DNA of 64,000 bases from Phallus indusiatus. Lineage: Eukaryota > Basidiomycota > Agaricomycetes > Phallales > Phallaceae. The DNA lies in assembly GCA_027605045.1 (NCBI GenBank), contig JAQFWX010000002.1, forward strand, positions 992,001 through 1,056,000, read 5' to 3'. The position numbers and the translations under genes were made by a program. Position 1 is the first letter of the stretch. Each line of letters starts with the position of its first letter. Below, piece by piece: positions 1 to 12,500 of this stretch. Below the pieces are notes generated by a model. The model was given only the letters and a program-made list of their open reading frames with translations, had not been told where the DNA came from and made no database searches.

Positions 1-553
1 AAAAAAGGGTACCAAAGGCTCATAGCCCTTGACCAAAGTCAGGCATCTTTTGAACATGAACAGACGCTACGGGCTAGGCGCGAACAAATGTTACGGAGTT
101 GGACACAAACAAACGTAAAACGAAAAAGGGTAACAAGATGGGTAGACCCTACGACTATTGCTGGGTAGGAAGGCTCTCCAGCCTGAGTAAACGGCCTGCT
201 CGAAAGGACCGTTCTCATGGCTTATTTCCCCCTTCATCTGTGTTCAAGATCGTTAGCTTGATCTAGATATTATCCCAATTTCTATTCTTGACCAACTTTT
301 CTTGCATTTACTTGATGGCACTTCATGTAACCGTATATCAGCACTCATGCATCTCCGAAGGTCCGGCCAAACTATCCTCTTCTTCTTGGCACAAGTATAT
401 AATATGTCGCTTTTTTTCTCTTTAATAACTCACTTTCAAAAAATTTTTATTCACTAATAGTTGTCTTTTCTTCATGAGTCTTCCACACTCCTACTATCTC
501 GGCGATGACAACTTGTTTCGTGTCATATCTTCCCAACTGTCCAAAACAAACTC

Positions 554-868
554 GTGTTTGAAAAAATCCGTCCAGCAGACACGCCTGGATACAGGCATTT
601 CATTCAACCAGAATTCCAATTTAGGTTTGCGAGGACATATCTACAGGATATCAAGTGCTCGTTGTGTCCGCGGGAAACATCATTAATTTGGAGAAATAGA
701 GATTTCCGAGTGCACCTTGACGTTATGCATCGTGGAATGCATGAAAGTGTAACAAATTTGGAGAGGAGTCGAGTGACCGCACTTCAACCAGATAAATCGG
801 AGTGGTTCGATATTTATGATAAGCTGTTGTATAACTTCTTTCTCGCGAATCAGGATGATCAGTGAGAA
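554..868 (+). CDS. small zinc-finger-like hypothetical protein, start unresolved
   Basis: The open frame codes for about 103 residues and begins at a GTG, so the true start must lie in an upstream exon that I could not place, or the gene is a remnant. An ATG at 474 opens a different frame. Residues 35-59 hold a C-x2-C-x15-H-x4-H pattern, with the first Cys pair in CSLC and the last His in HLDVMH. This resembles a C2H2 finger, but the spacing before the first His is longer than usual. The remainder is hydrophilic, with a charged C-terminus. No family was recognised. The function could be nucleic-acid or protein binding, but that is inferred only from the finger. Confidence 0.3.
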
Positions 869-1224
869 CACGGTGACGAAGTGAGAGCCAAGCGATCAAT
901 GGACATACACCGCTAGTTTAGCCGCCACCGAAGATGTGCGCGTTTGATATTTCTGTTCAAATATAAAATCTTGTGTAACGCAAATCGGAAACACCCTGGG
1001 ACTACGTACGCATAAGTTTAGTAAGTAAAGGAATCGCAGTATATAGAGGTATTTCTAACTGATCGCATCGTACTCTCATTGTATTTGCACAAAACCTCCA
1101 GGCGATGTTTAGAACTCAGAAGTTTTAGAACCAGTTTGGGAACACGAGATGTGCTTTTTAACGACTAGTAACAATACGGGTACTTGACAACTTGAAGATT
1201 TCTGAGATAGCACGAAAAAAAAAC
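869..1224. other. intergenic stretch
   Basis: No coding pattern was seen. The right end carries a run of nine A residues (1215-1223), which is the T-run terminator of the minus-strand tRNA next to it. Confidence 0.6.
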
Positions 1225-1297
1225 TGATCCGGGCCGGACTTGAACCGACGACCTTCTGCGTGTTAAGCAGACGTTCCACCGACTGAACTACCGAACC
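1225..1297 (-). tRNA. tRNA-Val (anticodon AAC)
   Basis: Read on the minus strand, the 73 bases fold into a full cloverleaf: a 7-bp acceptor with two G-U pairs, D stem GTTC/GAAC, anticodon stem TCTGC/GCAGA with loop TTAACAC, a five-base variable loop, and T stem GTCGG/CCGGC around TTCAAGT. The anticodon AAC reads valine codons. There is no intron. The B box GGTTCAAGTCC is intact. One base after the discriminator A comes a run of nine T (minus strand), which fits RNA polymerase III termination. Confidence 0.95.
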
Positions 1298-1522
1298 GCA
1301 TTATCTTACCCTATCAGGAAACTATCATCTTAGTGAGGAGTCTAGAGACTGATTGGCCTCCAACCCATCGGGAGATAACTTCGGCTAAAAGTGAATAGCT
1401 CAGGCGACACACCTATCTCATTAATTTTCGCCGAGTATATTCCTTTCGTATCTTGCCACTCAACCCCTGGAATCTATTGCGACGTCCGTCCGTACATCCA
1501 CCATCATCCGTTGAAACCCCCG

Positions 1523-2561
1523 ATGAGGATAGTCGTTACTGGAGCGTGTGGTAGTGTAGGACAATGTGTCGTTCAACACGCCATAGCTCAGGGTCACGAA
1601 GTTATCGGTGTTGATATTGGAGCTGAGCGGAACGCCGACCCCGCCCCGGTCGTTGATGAAGGAAAGGTCGCTAATCCAGTCAAGAAGTATACCTTTATCC
1701 AAGCAGACCTACGAGACTACGAAACAGCGCTCAAAGTATTTGCCAATTGTGATGCGCTCATTCATCTAGCTGCCATACGGTGGCCCGGAGATGGTAGAGT
1801 TGAAACACATAACACGTGTGGTATACTTTTCCTCGGACGCAAACGCTCACTTACTGAATCAAAGAAATGTTACCTTGTCCTGGAATGTGCTTCGAGCAGC
1901 GGCGGAGGTGGGTTAAGTTTGTGATCAAGTCTCACTGGTGTTATCTAATTCTTTACGGTATAGCTTGGTATAACGAGAATCGCACAAGCATCAAGCATTA
2001 ACGCCATTGGATTGTACTATACCCAATCGCCCATTTTGATCGACTACCTCCCTTTGGACGAAAATCATCCCTGTCGACCAGACGACCCGTATTCTCTTTC
2101 AAAAGTGTGGGTGTACAATCCGTTTCAAATTTTGTTACTAACTTACAAATAGGATTTGTGAACAACAAGCAGAAACTATAACCCGCCGTTATCCTCACAT
2201 ACGCATCGCATCTCTGCGGCCTCACCACGTTGTCTCATCCCGAGCTATACCGCTTCGAAGTGCTAAATCTACAGCCTGGAAGCATCTTTGGGGATATACC
2301 CTCGAAGGCAGCTGTGCACGCGCCTTTTTAAGCGCAATAACCGCTCCAGAGACGACGTTTCCCGTCTCTCATCAAGTATTCTTTGTCGTTGAACCCGATG
2401 TTGGTAGTGATGAGGACATTGACGTGCTAGTAGACCGACACTGGCGGGATGTGCCGATCAGGAATGATATTAGGACAATGGGCTTCTTCGATTGTGGGAA
2501 ATTGGAGCGAATGTTAGGTTGGAAGGCTGATAGTGCTGGAGTTCATAACGGTAAGGGTTGA
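1523..2561 (+). CDS. NAD-dependent epimerase/dehydratase family protein
   Basis: This is an extended short-chain dehydrogenase, probably acting on a nucleotide sugar or a related substrate. Four exons join cleanly: 1523-1815, 1865-1907, 1964-2106 and 2153-2561, giving 295 aa. The protein opens with beta-strand MRIVVTG and the Rossmann motif GACGSVG. It then shows the acidic end of the second strand (VDIG), the conserved LIHLAA, the stretch HNTNVTLSWNVLRAAAE made by two splices, and the catalytic YSLSK. An in-frame ATG at 1391 would add 44 residues without domain features. I prefer 1523 because the fold starts there, but a leader peptide cannot be excluded. The substrate cannot be told from sequence. 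It lies divergent from the tRNA. Confidence 0.85.
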
Positions 2562-4639
2562 ATTCTTCTCGATGTAGTTTCTATTACTCCACTGCGTGTA
2601 TATCATATATGCAAGACCGAGCTATAACTGAGAGGTAGTTATGCGTTGCGAGTGTGAAACCCCTGAGAGTAATTCGCCTTCCACTACCACCCCCCCTGGA
2701 CAGGAAAAATAAATTCTCTCCGTGTTTTGAGGCCTACCATTTTTTTGTGAATGCAGGGATCCAAATTTCAATCATGATGCTCGCGTTTCGGTGAACATCT
2801 AACCCCCGAACCTGCAACTTGATGTCGGAAAATCTGTCCTTAAACGAAATATACTAACGTGAGTGTTATGAACCAACGGTATAGATGAATGTCCTTTTGG
2901 CTAACACTTTTCCATATCAAAGTCGGGCTTCACCCACCTCATCTGATCCCTTCATCCCAATCCTTAAAGTTTATAAAATCGACTATGAGAAGTGGTTTTC
3001 TGAAAAATCGGTCTAACCAGTAGGATGATGACCTCCCTCCCTCCAAAGCCCAATGAACTTTGGACTGGAAACCTACGGTCTGAGAAACGCGTCATCAAAA
3101 CGCACGACGTTCGGCTGCTAGAGAAGCATCCTCCGATTCAAATATGGGTTCCGCTCTGGAGGTAGATCCTTTTTAGAGTGTTTCACACGAATTAGCACCC
3201 AACCGCGCTGCCAAGACGAAGTTACTAAGGCCATGGAATTGATAGAAAAGAAACTTGAGTCCGACTTCTAACTTCATCGTAGTACCTGTAACCGGAAAGC
3301 ATGGTTAGATTTATAAGAACGAGAGAAGCGGCATTAGCTGGTCTAAGAGCCAGGAAAAGGAAGCTTCTATGAGAATTATCTTGGGACAAACATCAATGAA
3401 GAATCCTGATCGCGTGGACCTCATCGACACTCGCAAACGCCATTGTATCGTCGTGTTTCAAAACACCACGGTAGTAAAACGACATGATAATACCATAAAA
3501 GATTTTGCCTCGAGTCTTGTATCGCGAAGCCCAGATCCGCCAGCTGCAGCTAGTAGTTTCATGACAACGAGCAAACCCCACTCATGCCCTTGAAAATCAA
3601 CCATCCGAGACATTCCTAAGCATGCCACTTCGACATCCAATTACGGTACAACAGTGACAGCGGTCTAGTCATGGTTGGAAAAACCTTTGCACCGTCCCTG
3701 ATGAATCATTTCCGTCCGATCCTTTGATTGACAAGAGCAGAGACCTTGGTCAACGCCCGAAACATCTGCTTACCGGATAAGTATCTTGCTGTGTATGACT
3801 TCAAGGTGATAATCAGCGTTACCGCACTGAGGTTGTCAAGAATTCCAAGGAGGAAAATGAAATCGAGTAACAGAGTTGCCTCTCTACCTGTCATGCTTGC
3901 GTTTGTAAATATTCTGATGCGGTAGATGAGCAGTATATCGAAATTGTCCAAAACCATAATCACTTCGCTTGTATTTGATTACAGTGGCCTGATCAGAGGC
4001 CAGATCTTTTTGTTACTTATCAAATCCCTATGGTACAAACTTGTTCACCAGAAACGTGTCGAAACGTCGGATGACTGGCAAGTCTCAAAATAAAAAGGCA
4101 CGACTCGGATGTAAGCAAACATGTTGTTTTGTAAAATGAAGATGTCAACTTACCAAGTACATAGTGGAACCGTGAGGCCAAAATTCTGAGGTATACATAG
4201 ACAAAGGACATGATGTCGCGGTCCCGCGGTGAATCAAAAATCCAGTTTTCCTCCATCTAGTAGGAGGATGAGACCTTCCTGGTGGGTGCCGGTGAGAACT
4301 GTGCTGGCTTTCTCGACGAAATTCGATTCATATGGCGTAACGTAGAAGTAAATAGTTTGAGCTGAATACACAGTTTATATTTTAGTCTTCGGTCAAAATC
4401 CTAATCACTGAGCAACACTCGACTTAGTTCGTACATGTCGTTTTGTAGAATTGTGTAAAGCATCTACCAAGTTAGATACTTTTTAGTCATCGACTATGCA
4501 CCCGAAAACTGAGAACGATAACAGCTCCTGACCCAAGAAATCGGTTGCGAGTTGACTAGTGATGCATTGATGACCGTTTGACCCACCGTTGTGATATGGG
4601 CCTGGTTGGAGCTTTCGTCGCGCGCGTCACCGCGTCACA
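2562..4639. other. gene-poor intergenic stretch
   Basis: Only short ORFs under 90 codons occur on both strands, with no recognisable motif or splice-joined extension. I see no RNA gene or clear repeat. Confidence 0.5.
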
Positions 4640-4967
4640 ATGCCAGAACCTGAATCAATCCAGCTAAGGCTCAGATTATCGAGGGCCATAGACAAGGGTT
4701 CTCAAGGGGATACACATAGACAACTCAACCGCTCGTATCGATCTCAACGAAATATCCTACTGCATAATGGATATCGTCGGCCGTTATACCCCCCTAAAGT
4801 CTCCAGAGCCGTGGAGAAGCTCAGTCATGAATTGATAGACGCGAATGAGGTACCACGAACCAACTCAAAATTGTCTTTTTTACTCATTTTCTCAACATTA
4901 GATGGGAATGAATGGTGCCTGGTTATTACAATACTTGGCTGTCACGGCAGTGTTATTATACACATGA
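4640..4967 (+). CDS. small predicted tail-anchored protein, unknown family
   Basis: Two exons, 4640-4849 and 4902-4967, are joined by a 52-base GT-AG intron with a strong pyrimidine tract, giving 91 aa. The first 70 residues are very basic and hydrophilic (many Arg, e.g. RSYRSQRN and RRPLYPPKVSRAVEK). The second exon codes for a hydrophobic stretch (AWLLQYLAVTAVLLYT) that runs to the last residue, which is the layout of a tail-anchored membrane protein. Without splicing, the frame stays open to 5254 (204 aa), but that read-through has no family signature and includes the intron. I do not recognise the family. The spliced model is inference from splice quality and the clean C-terminal membrane segment. 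Confidence 0.45.
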
Positions 4968-5589
4968 TCTCTAAGGTTCCTATTAAAGTTGTATTAAAGG
5001 TAACAGGCTTTCTTGAAAAAACCCAAGCCATTCTCAGAACTGAATCAAATAGGATATTCAATATTCATCATACACCGATAGTCAAGTTGGAAATTCGAAG
5101 CCCAATTCAGAAGAACCGCGTAATATCGCCAATTAGCCTCGGACTTTGGTCTCGGACTCTCCAGCATATTGACATGACTTTACCTCATATCGCGCAAGAA
5201 TCGCTTCATATCGAAGATCTCAATTTACTATTTTATATTTCTCGCATCAGCTGACGTTCCTTGCTTGCTCATCGTTCCCAAAATGTCAAGGACTTGGGAT
5301 CCGAAATCTACTTGGACCCGCACCCACTTTCGCCAATACACACAGATAACAAGACTGTCCGATAATCGACCTTTCGGATTATCGTGAGATTCCGTTAGAG
5401 CGAGGAACTTTATGGCATTCATATCACACCTAGACAATGACATATCACCGATTGTATTGATGACATTGCTTCAAGATTGGCAAGAAGCTGCCTCCCTGCT
5501 TGCTATAAAAGCTCGTCAAACAAGCTCCATGAATTCAAGATCACAACTCAGATCACACCTCGAAACCTACGCATTCAGTCCAAATCATA
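4968..5589. other. intergenic stretch
   Basis: This holds the open but probably non-coding read-through of the preceding gene, and the promoter of the tautomerase gene. No other gene was seen. Confidence 0.45.
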
Positions 5590-6125
5590 ATGCCTCTTCA
5601 CAGAATCTACTCTCCAGAAGGAACTTTTGCCGCTGACGAGAAGGCTCTCATTGCGCAGAACCTAACCAAAGTTTATACTGCCCGTGGACTACCTGCATTC
5701 TACGTGGACGTTTTCTTTATTGACATTCCCAAAGGTGAGTATGGTACCGAAACATTGAACCTGTTAAAGTGCTTCATATATTAATATGATTCATGCTCCA
5801 GACAGTTTCTACGTCGGAGGTGAACAACGCTCTCTAATCAGGGTGGTCTCTCAGCATCTAGCTCGGTAAGCTCTGAACAGAAAGAGGAGAATTTTGGTCT
5901 GATTTCACTATCAGCACCACGCCGAGAGAGAATTACCCAGATATTCTTGACCGCGTTGAAGCCGCGTTTGCGCCAGTTTTCAAAGGACGTGGTCTTGACT
6001 GGGAATTCCATATTGAACAACACGAGCGCGAACTGTGGAGGATGAATGGTATTAGTCCGCCACCTACGAATTCGGAGGAAGAGAAGTTGTGGAGGGAGAA
6101 GAATCGACCTGTTCCCTTCAACTGA
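5590..6125 (+). CDS. tautomerase_3 / cis-CaaD-like tautomerase
   Basis: Three exons (5590-5734, 5802-5865, 5915-6125) give 139 aa, the usual length for the fungal tautomerase_3 family (MIF/4-oxalocrotonate tautomerase fold). Pro-2 directly follows the start Met, and in this superfamily the exposed N-terminal proline is the catalytic base. Next come the strand FYVDVFFIDIP, then SFYVGGEQRSLIRVVSQH with conserved Arg, and the C-terminal part EFHIEQHERELWRMNG that closes the active site in relatives. Both splices use GT-AG and restore the frame. Fungal members are mostly uncharacterised, so the substrate is unknown. The gene is convergent with the secreted-protein gene, with 162 bases between the stops. 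Confidence 0.88.
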
Positions 6126-6287
6126 TTGTCAGACAACACGATTTGACTAAACATCGTGCTTTCATATTTGTACCTAGTCAGTGGTTCATGTTGTTTTGAA
6201 GATAATGGAAATGCACTGTATATTCATGTATGTGTACAGCGTGAAAGAAATAAAGCACTTTCGTTTCGGTCTACTTTGTATATACCT

Positions 6288-8352
6288 CTACCGAGAGCTA
6301 TTGATCTGATTTAACACATCAGCCTGCTGCTGTCCCAACGTTGTACTAGCAACAGGACATCCCTGTCCCGGACCATTCAAATTCTGTAATGTAACTATAG
6401 CAGCTTCAATACGATCAAATTGAGCATGTGAACTGTTTCCGAGAGGGAACGACACGGAGACGGATGGATTATGGACTGCGTGACCAGCTGCTACGTTTGC
6501 ATCAAGAGCCTAGACAAAAGAAAGTCAAAAATTGTAAGCGTGCGTGTTTTAAAGCAACAAAACCATTCATGATCACGTACTGCAATGAAAGCGTCTTGAT
6601 CTGGTGGACATGAACAAGGAACTTTGATTGGTTGACCGTTTGCTTGTTTAACCACACCGTCGCAATCGCCCGTACCTTTTCATTCGTTATTGAGCGTGTC
6701 ACTATTAATTGGAATTCATCTGAACAATACATTACCTGTAGGATTGACACCTGCTACTCCTCCCAAGTTAGGGACCAACGCGGGATCAAGAGTGACATTG
6801 GTAGCGGGAAGGGCACTATTAACATCGTTGTTATTGCCGTTATTCTTGTTGCCGCTGTTGCTCAAGTTGACGGATTGTGATTGCGATGACGATGCACCGT
6901 TATTAGAAGCAGCTGAACATGAGTCAACCGGACTGGAAGTGGGAACAGAAGCAGCTGGTGCTGAAGCTTGACTTGGAGGAGCACCGGGGGAATTTGAAGA
7001 GCCAGATGATGCGGGTACAGAACTCTGAGCAGGTAGTGAAGGTGCAACTGAAGATGGCGTCACCGCTGCTGGTGTTGATGACGGCGTTGACGGAGGTGCA
7101 GCTACAGGTGTCTTAGGTGCAGAAGCGGCCGACGAAGACGACGCAGCGTCCTGTATAGCTTGCGCTTGTGCCGCCAAAGTAGTACTAACTAACGGACATC
7201 CCTTCCCAGGTCCATCAATGTTTTGAAGTGTAATAACAACGGCGGTGATACGCGCTAGTTGGGATTGAGTGCTGTTATCCGTTGGGAAGGAGATTTGAAC
7301 GGTAGGGTTATTTACTGCGTGGCCGGCTGCTACATTTGCACTCAATGACTGAATAAATATATGAACATTAGGGTGTGTCAAAACAAGTTAAAATATAAAC
7401 TGACGGTAAGCAGAGTTGATCGATTAGGAGGGCACGAGCATGGAATTTTGATTGGGACACCGTTAGAGCCAGGTATACCATCACAATCGCCGGTACCTGA
7501 AAAGGAATAGCATAAGCATAATTGAAGGGAAAAAGGAGAATATAAAGAAACAAACCAGTGGGGTTAAGGCCTGACTGAAGTCCAAGCTCGGGAACAAGAG
7601 CAGGATTTACACCTGATGACGATGAAGGCGAAGGAGCAGCCGAAGTAACTGCTGCAGGTGGTGGTGATGTTGATGAAGGCGGCGGCGGCGGAGGCGCAGA
7701 AGATGATTGTGCAGGGCTTGAGGATGTGGATACAGGCGACTGAGATGGAGACTGCGACTGCGACTGAGGAGGAGTCGGGTTTTGACTCTGACTCTCAGCT
7801 GCTTTCTGAGCTGCCGCGATAGCTTGGGACTGAGCTGTCAGCGTAGTACTGACAATAGGGCATCCCTTTCCGGGGCCATCAATGTTTTGCAGTGTGATTG
7901 CAACAGCCGTGATGCGGTCTTGCTGAGATTGGAAGCTGTTGTCTGTTGGAAAAGTGACTTTGACGGATGGATTGTTGACTGCGTGTCCGGCTGCCACATT
8001 TGCGTTTAATGACTATGTATGGAAATTAGCAGGACGACAAAGCATCTGAATTTAAGAAGACAAACTTGTAGTAAGACGGTCCTATTTGGAGGGCATTGAC
8101 ATGGGATTTTGATTGGCACCCCGTTTGCGCCGGGTATGCCATCACAATCTCCCGTCCCTGTTTCGACGACGCCTTTATGAGAAAAAAATAGTCCCAAGTC
8201 GAAACAGACATACCTGTAGGATTCAAGCCAGCTTGTAACCCCAATTGAGGAACTAAATTTGGGTCTACGTCGCGCTTATTGAACAGGAAGGTCGGAAGGG
8301 CCAAGGTAGAAACAATGAAAAGACTTGGAAGCAAAACGTGTACGGCTTTCAT
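6288..8352 (-). CDS. secreted protein with three tandem four-cysteine modules
   Basis: Seven exons (8352-8214, 8157-8066, 8012-7556, 7496-7405, 7348-6736, 6675-6581, 6509-6288) give 569 aa. It has a signal peptide (about residues 1-19) and a KR processing site at 26-27. Three modules of about 115 residues follow, starting near residues 28, 213 and 446. Each runs LVPxLG, NPTGTGDCDG, PIKxPCxCPP, NVAAGHAVxNPSV, then LQNxxGPGxGCP, with four Cys. Modules are joined by Ser/Pro/Gln/Ala-rich linkers that look O-glycosylated. Every module carries two introns at the same codons: phase 1 after NPT and phase 0 before the NVAAG strand. This points to exon-unit duplication. Similar Cys modules occur in agaricomycete secreted proteins of unknown role. 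A wall or extracellular location is inferred. Confidence 0.85.
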
Positions 8353-9509
8353 CTTTGAAACGAAAGAGTGTGCGACCGTTGAAGACTAGCTTGTTAGGTT
8401 TCAGGAGTAAAAGCGACCTTGCGCTGAGAATGAGAAGAAAAAGAATAAGGAGAAGGTGGAAAACACGTCGAGTGTTGGAAAGGAAGGGAAGTAGAAGACG
8501 AGAGAGAAAGGAACACTGGTCGGTGGGGATAGCTGGAGCGCGTTGGTACCTCCCATATAAATGTTTTCGTCCATGTGAAAATGTTTCGGCGTTGATTAAT
8601 TTATCGGACGTGATGACTCCAATGGCAGATCTTGATCGTCCCCAGGTACAGGTTCACCAGGGCATGTATGGTCCTCTCCCTTCCCCATTGTCCTAAAAGC
8701 GGCGTCAGTTGAATCTATTGTTTGCCTGCAACTGCACAAAGAAGTCATTTTTGTTGACTATCTTACTGAAAGAACACACGCTTGACTAACGAAAGAGGTC
8801 AAATGGTTTTTTTATCAAAATAACATCGGGCTTTTGAACGCCTTTTTTCATGGGGCCTTTGCAGTAATCAGGGCCAACGAGTCGGAATGAACATTTGTTG
8901 TTGTTGCCTTTGTTGTTGCCAGGAGAAGACTGGGGAAGATCAGGACCGCTACAGTTCTATAATAAAGTAGAAGTAAAGTTGGTTGACATATGGATGGTTT
9001 ATTGCCCGTGGTTCGTAGTCAAGGGCCTGAGACTCGGCGCTTTCGCAATTCAATTGTCCGAAATGCCTCGGTGGTGAACGCAATCAAGCAATCAAGGGTA
9101 GAACATTTCACCGAGGCAGAATAGATAAAACCAAGTTCAAAGTGTTGTACGCAATTTTGAAAGTATCATGAAAAAGTTGAATAAATAAAAGCCGGTGTCA
9201 GAATTTCATGTTCAAGAATCACGTTGGATAATTCTGGACACTGAACGGACCTGAAGGAAAATCTTTAACGATCAAGCATGTTAAGCGATCAACTAGAATG
9301 TTTAGGGCAGATAACAAATACAGAGAAATGGGTCGGAAGTGTTACAATGAAAATATCAACCTGAGGTAAAGCAGGTAGATAGTTTCATTATAAACTCCTG
9401 GCACAAGTACATTTAAAAGACATCACTTTAAACTTTTTTTTTCCAAATCGAGAAGAAATTGACTGAGGCCTTGAGAAAATCCCAGTACGGAACACATAGA
9501 TCGTCCGAA
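8353..9509. other. intergenic stretch between two minus-strand genes
   Basis: It contains the promoter region of the three-module gene, with a TATA-like ATTTATATGG on the minus strand near 8551-8560, and the 3' region of the RNA-dependent RNA polymerase. A plus-strand ORF at 8325-8696 is arginine-rich antisense noise. Confidence 0.5.
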
Positions 9510-12500
9510 TCAATAGTCACCGACGTCGGTCCCCGTATCCAAGAGATTCAAAACGTCGAACAAAGCACGCAAAGACACGAAACCAAAACACTTGGCGCCG
9601 AACATGTCTCGTTTCAAAATTGATATTTTCCAAGCCATCCAAGCACGGTTGGCATAATCTTTGATAGAAGATTCAACGCCGCCCTCGATCTCCTCCAGCA
9701 TTCTTCTAACCAAGATACCCGTCGCTTCCCTCATCTTTGAAATCTTGTTTTGTCGCACTCGGTGAATACTTGCCTTCCCAATAATCGTTCCGACCAAAAT
9801 CTCTTCCTCTGATAATCGCCTGACGGACCGAACAGCAAGTGAATATAAATATGCAATTTGTTGTAATTCAGCCGAAAAATGGGAAAACAAATCCAACATG
9901 GATGTTGCAGTTTCGTGTGCGTGTTCCAGATCGATGAAACGCTCTACTTGTGCTTGCAGATACCTCGAGACGGCATCATTTAAAGACATTCCCGATAGTT
10001 GGAGATTGTCGAGTGTATTTGTAATGCTAACAACGGCGTCGTCGTTTTCGCCATCTGGCACGGTTCTCCCATCGACATGAGTATAAATGTGGGGCAGTTC
10101 AATATCGCGGAACAAGACACCCAATATACTTTTCGATTCGTAATAATCCGTATGACCTTTTGTATTAAGTTCTGGAGCGTACCAGTCCGGTTTTATGCGC
10201 GTTTCCGGATAGGGGATTTCTTTATGAGGAACGGGCTCCCCGTTTTTGGGAAAATCAACGGCCCAACTATGCAGTTCAGCTAATTTAGCGCAGTGTGGGT
10301 GGAAAATAGTGTCTCTGTCCGCAATGAGCAAAAAATTGGTTGCTACAATTCCCAACCTGCAAATGACGTGAATTTGAATCTAAAGTAACTAAAGTGACTG
10401 ACAAGTCAACGCACATGTCATTATTAATGAAATCAACAACGAAATCGGCAATGTCATGAATCGTGGCGCTGCGATCTAATAGTTTCTTTGGGGCTGCAGG
10501 GTAAGAACCCGGTGCTACAGTTTGTGGCGGATGAAGGGCTTGGAGAACAATTAAATCATACTCGTCCCCGTCCAAGTCGGATCCGCTGAGTTTGTTAGGG
10601 AGGGGTCGTTCACCTAAAGTGATAAATAAATACTTGCACCTGAGAGGAATATGAATATAATAACCTTGCTGAGAAAATACGACACAATTGCTCAAATGTC
10701 TCAGATAAGAATTCGAGGGGGGTGCCCCAATTGCATAAACTAGTTGAACATCGCCAGGATGGATTGTCGGAGACTTGGCCATCAAGATGGGTCCTTGCAA
10801 AAATTCAGGTTTAGACTTTGGTCCACGAATCAATTGAACTTTAATAAACGAAAAATTACTGAAAACAGTCTTTTCAGGCGCAATAAAATCACAAACCGAA
10901 AATCTCATCCGGTGCAAGTTCATTATAAGCATCGACGGTTCCAACCAGCTTCCAGCATCCAGGAACGGGAATCCGACCTTTAATTTTCATCTCTCTCAGA
11001 ACGTGGTGAACAGCGTATTGAAGGGTCCGGTCCATAAACCGATCGATAAACTTTTCCGGTCCTTTCTCAAAAGGCACGCCAATCCTGCGCAAATTGTGGA
11101 AAATGGCCGCAAGTGCAAATGGCGTACCGAGACCGTGCGTTTCGAAAAGGCCGGCGGCTTTCTTGAAACCCTTGGTTGACTCTTCAGCTTCTCTCACAGC
11201 AATCCTTTGCAATTTGAGAAACACAGCATGTGGAACGCCCAATCCGGCCAAGATCATAGTAAGAGGCTTATTGAGGAAGAACCGGACAGGTCTTTCAAAT
11301 GATCGTGCTATTTCGACTTCGCAGTGCTGTGAGTTGAATTTGACCATGGAAGGACGAAGCTGCAGGACTAAACCGTCCAGTCTTGAATCGATAGTAATAA
11401 TACCCTTCGCTCCCTGAAGACGGAGTTGAAATACACTAGGTGTTCGTAAAATCTCCATTGGTTGTCGGCCTTTAATTCCAGCATAAATTGCCTTCGCCAT
11501 TTCAACAGAGACCAAACCAGTTCCGTCCGTGAAGCAATATCCATTGCGTTCAATGTCCGGAATATGTTCAATTTGGTCCTCCTCAACGATCAAGCCCCTG
11601 TCGGTGGCCGTGAAGGCCTGGGACAATCGAGCCGCGTACCGAGCAGGACAGCGTAGTAGCTCTTGAGGCCAATTAGTTCCGATACCCGAACGAATATATT
11701 CCGAGTTAACAAGCACATTGCCGCGTTTAAATGGAGAAACAAACCAGACGGTGTATTCTTTCAAAGCTGATTGGGAGTAGCTAAGAAATTCATATCTAGA
11801 GACGCATTTGTAAATGAAAACGCTAGGGCGGGAGGTTTTGGACAGAACGACTTACGGACGACCGCATAAGACGAACCCATCCTTGAGAATACTACCAACC
11901 CGATTGTGAACAAAACCAGATCCATCAACCTCACGTCGATCAAAACGAAATGTCATGCCTTCTTCATCGACAAAAGAGACACGGATGAAATGATTTTGGT
12001 GCTCCGGATAAGCCCGCAAAATACGATTGGAGACATCCAAGAAAGGTCCATCCAGAGTCATAAGACTTGGTGTAAAGGATACATGATAACACATGAAGTG
12101 GCTGGCTCCATTCGGGCTAGCCAAGTCAATGCCCGATTTTGCTACCTCGTCCACAGAACCAAGGAAAATTTGGAAAATCTGGGAGATACCGATGTCTTGG
12201 TTGGCCGCCCAGATAGAGCTATCACGAAGTTTCAAATGGAATCTTCGCAGAACGCTCTTTGTTCCTTGTACACCCAATCGGGTAGCAATTACGTCCTCTG
12301 TCGGACGCTTGAGATTCCAGATTTCTTTGGGATCAAGAAGGAGATCTCGGTACATCTTCTCGTAATGGAACGCAAGTTCCCAATCAATTGTCGCGAGCCA
12401 GTTTTCCAAACGTTGACGACGCATTCTCGAATAGCGCGCCCTCGGCTCTACTTGATGATCTCGCTCCGCAACGGGGATCTTGACTTTTTCCACCATCGAC

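Noticed and set aside
8325..8696. Arg-rich plus ORF of 123 codons
   Set aside because: It overlaps the start and promoter of the secreted-protein gene on the other strand and has a biased composition only.
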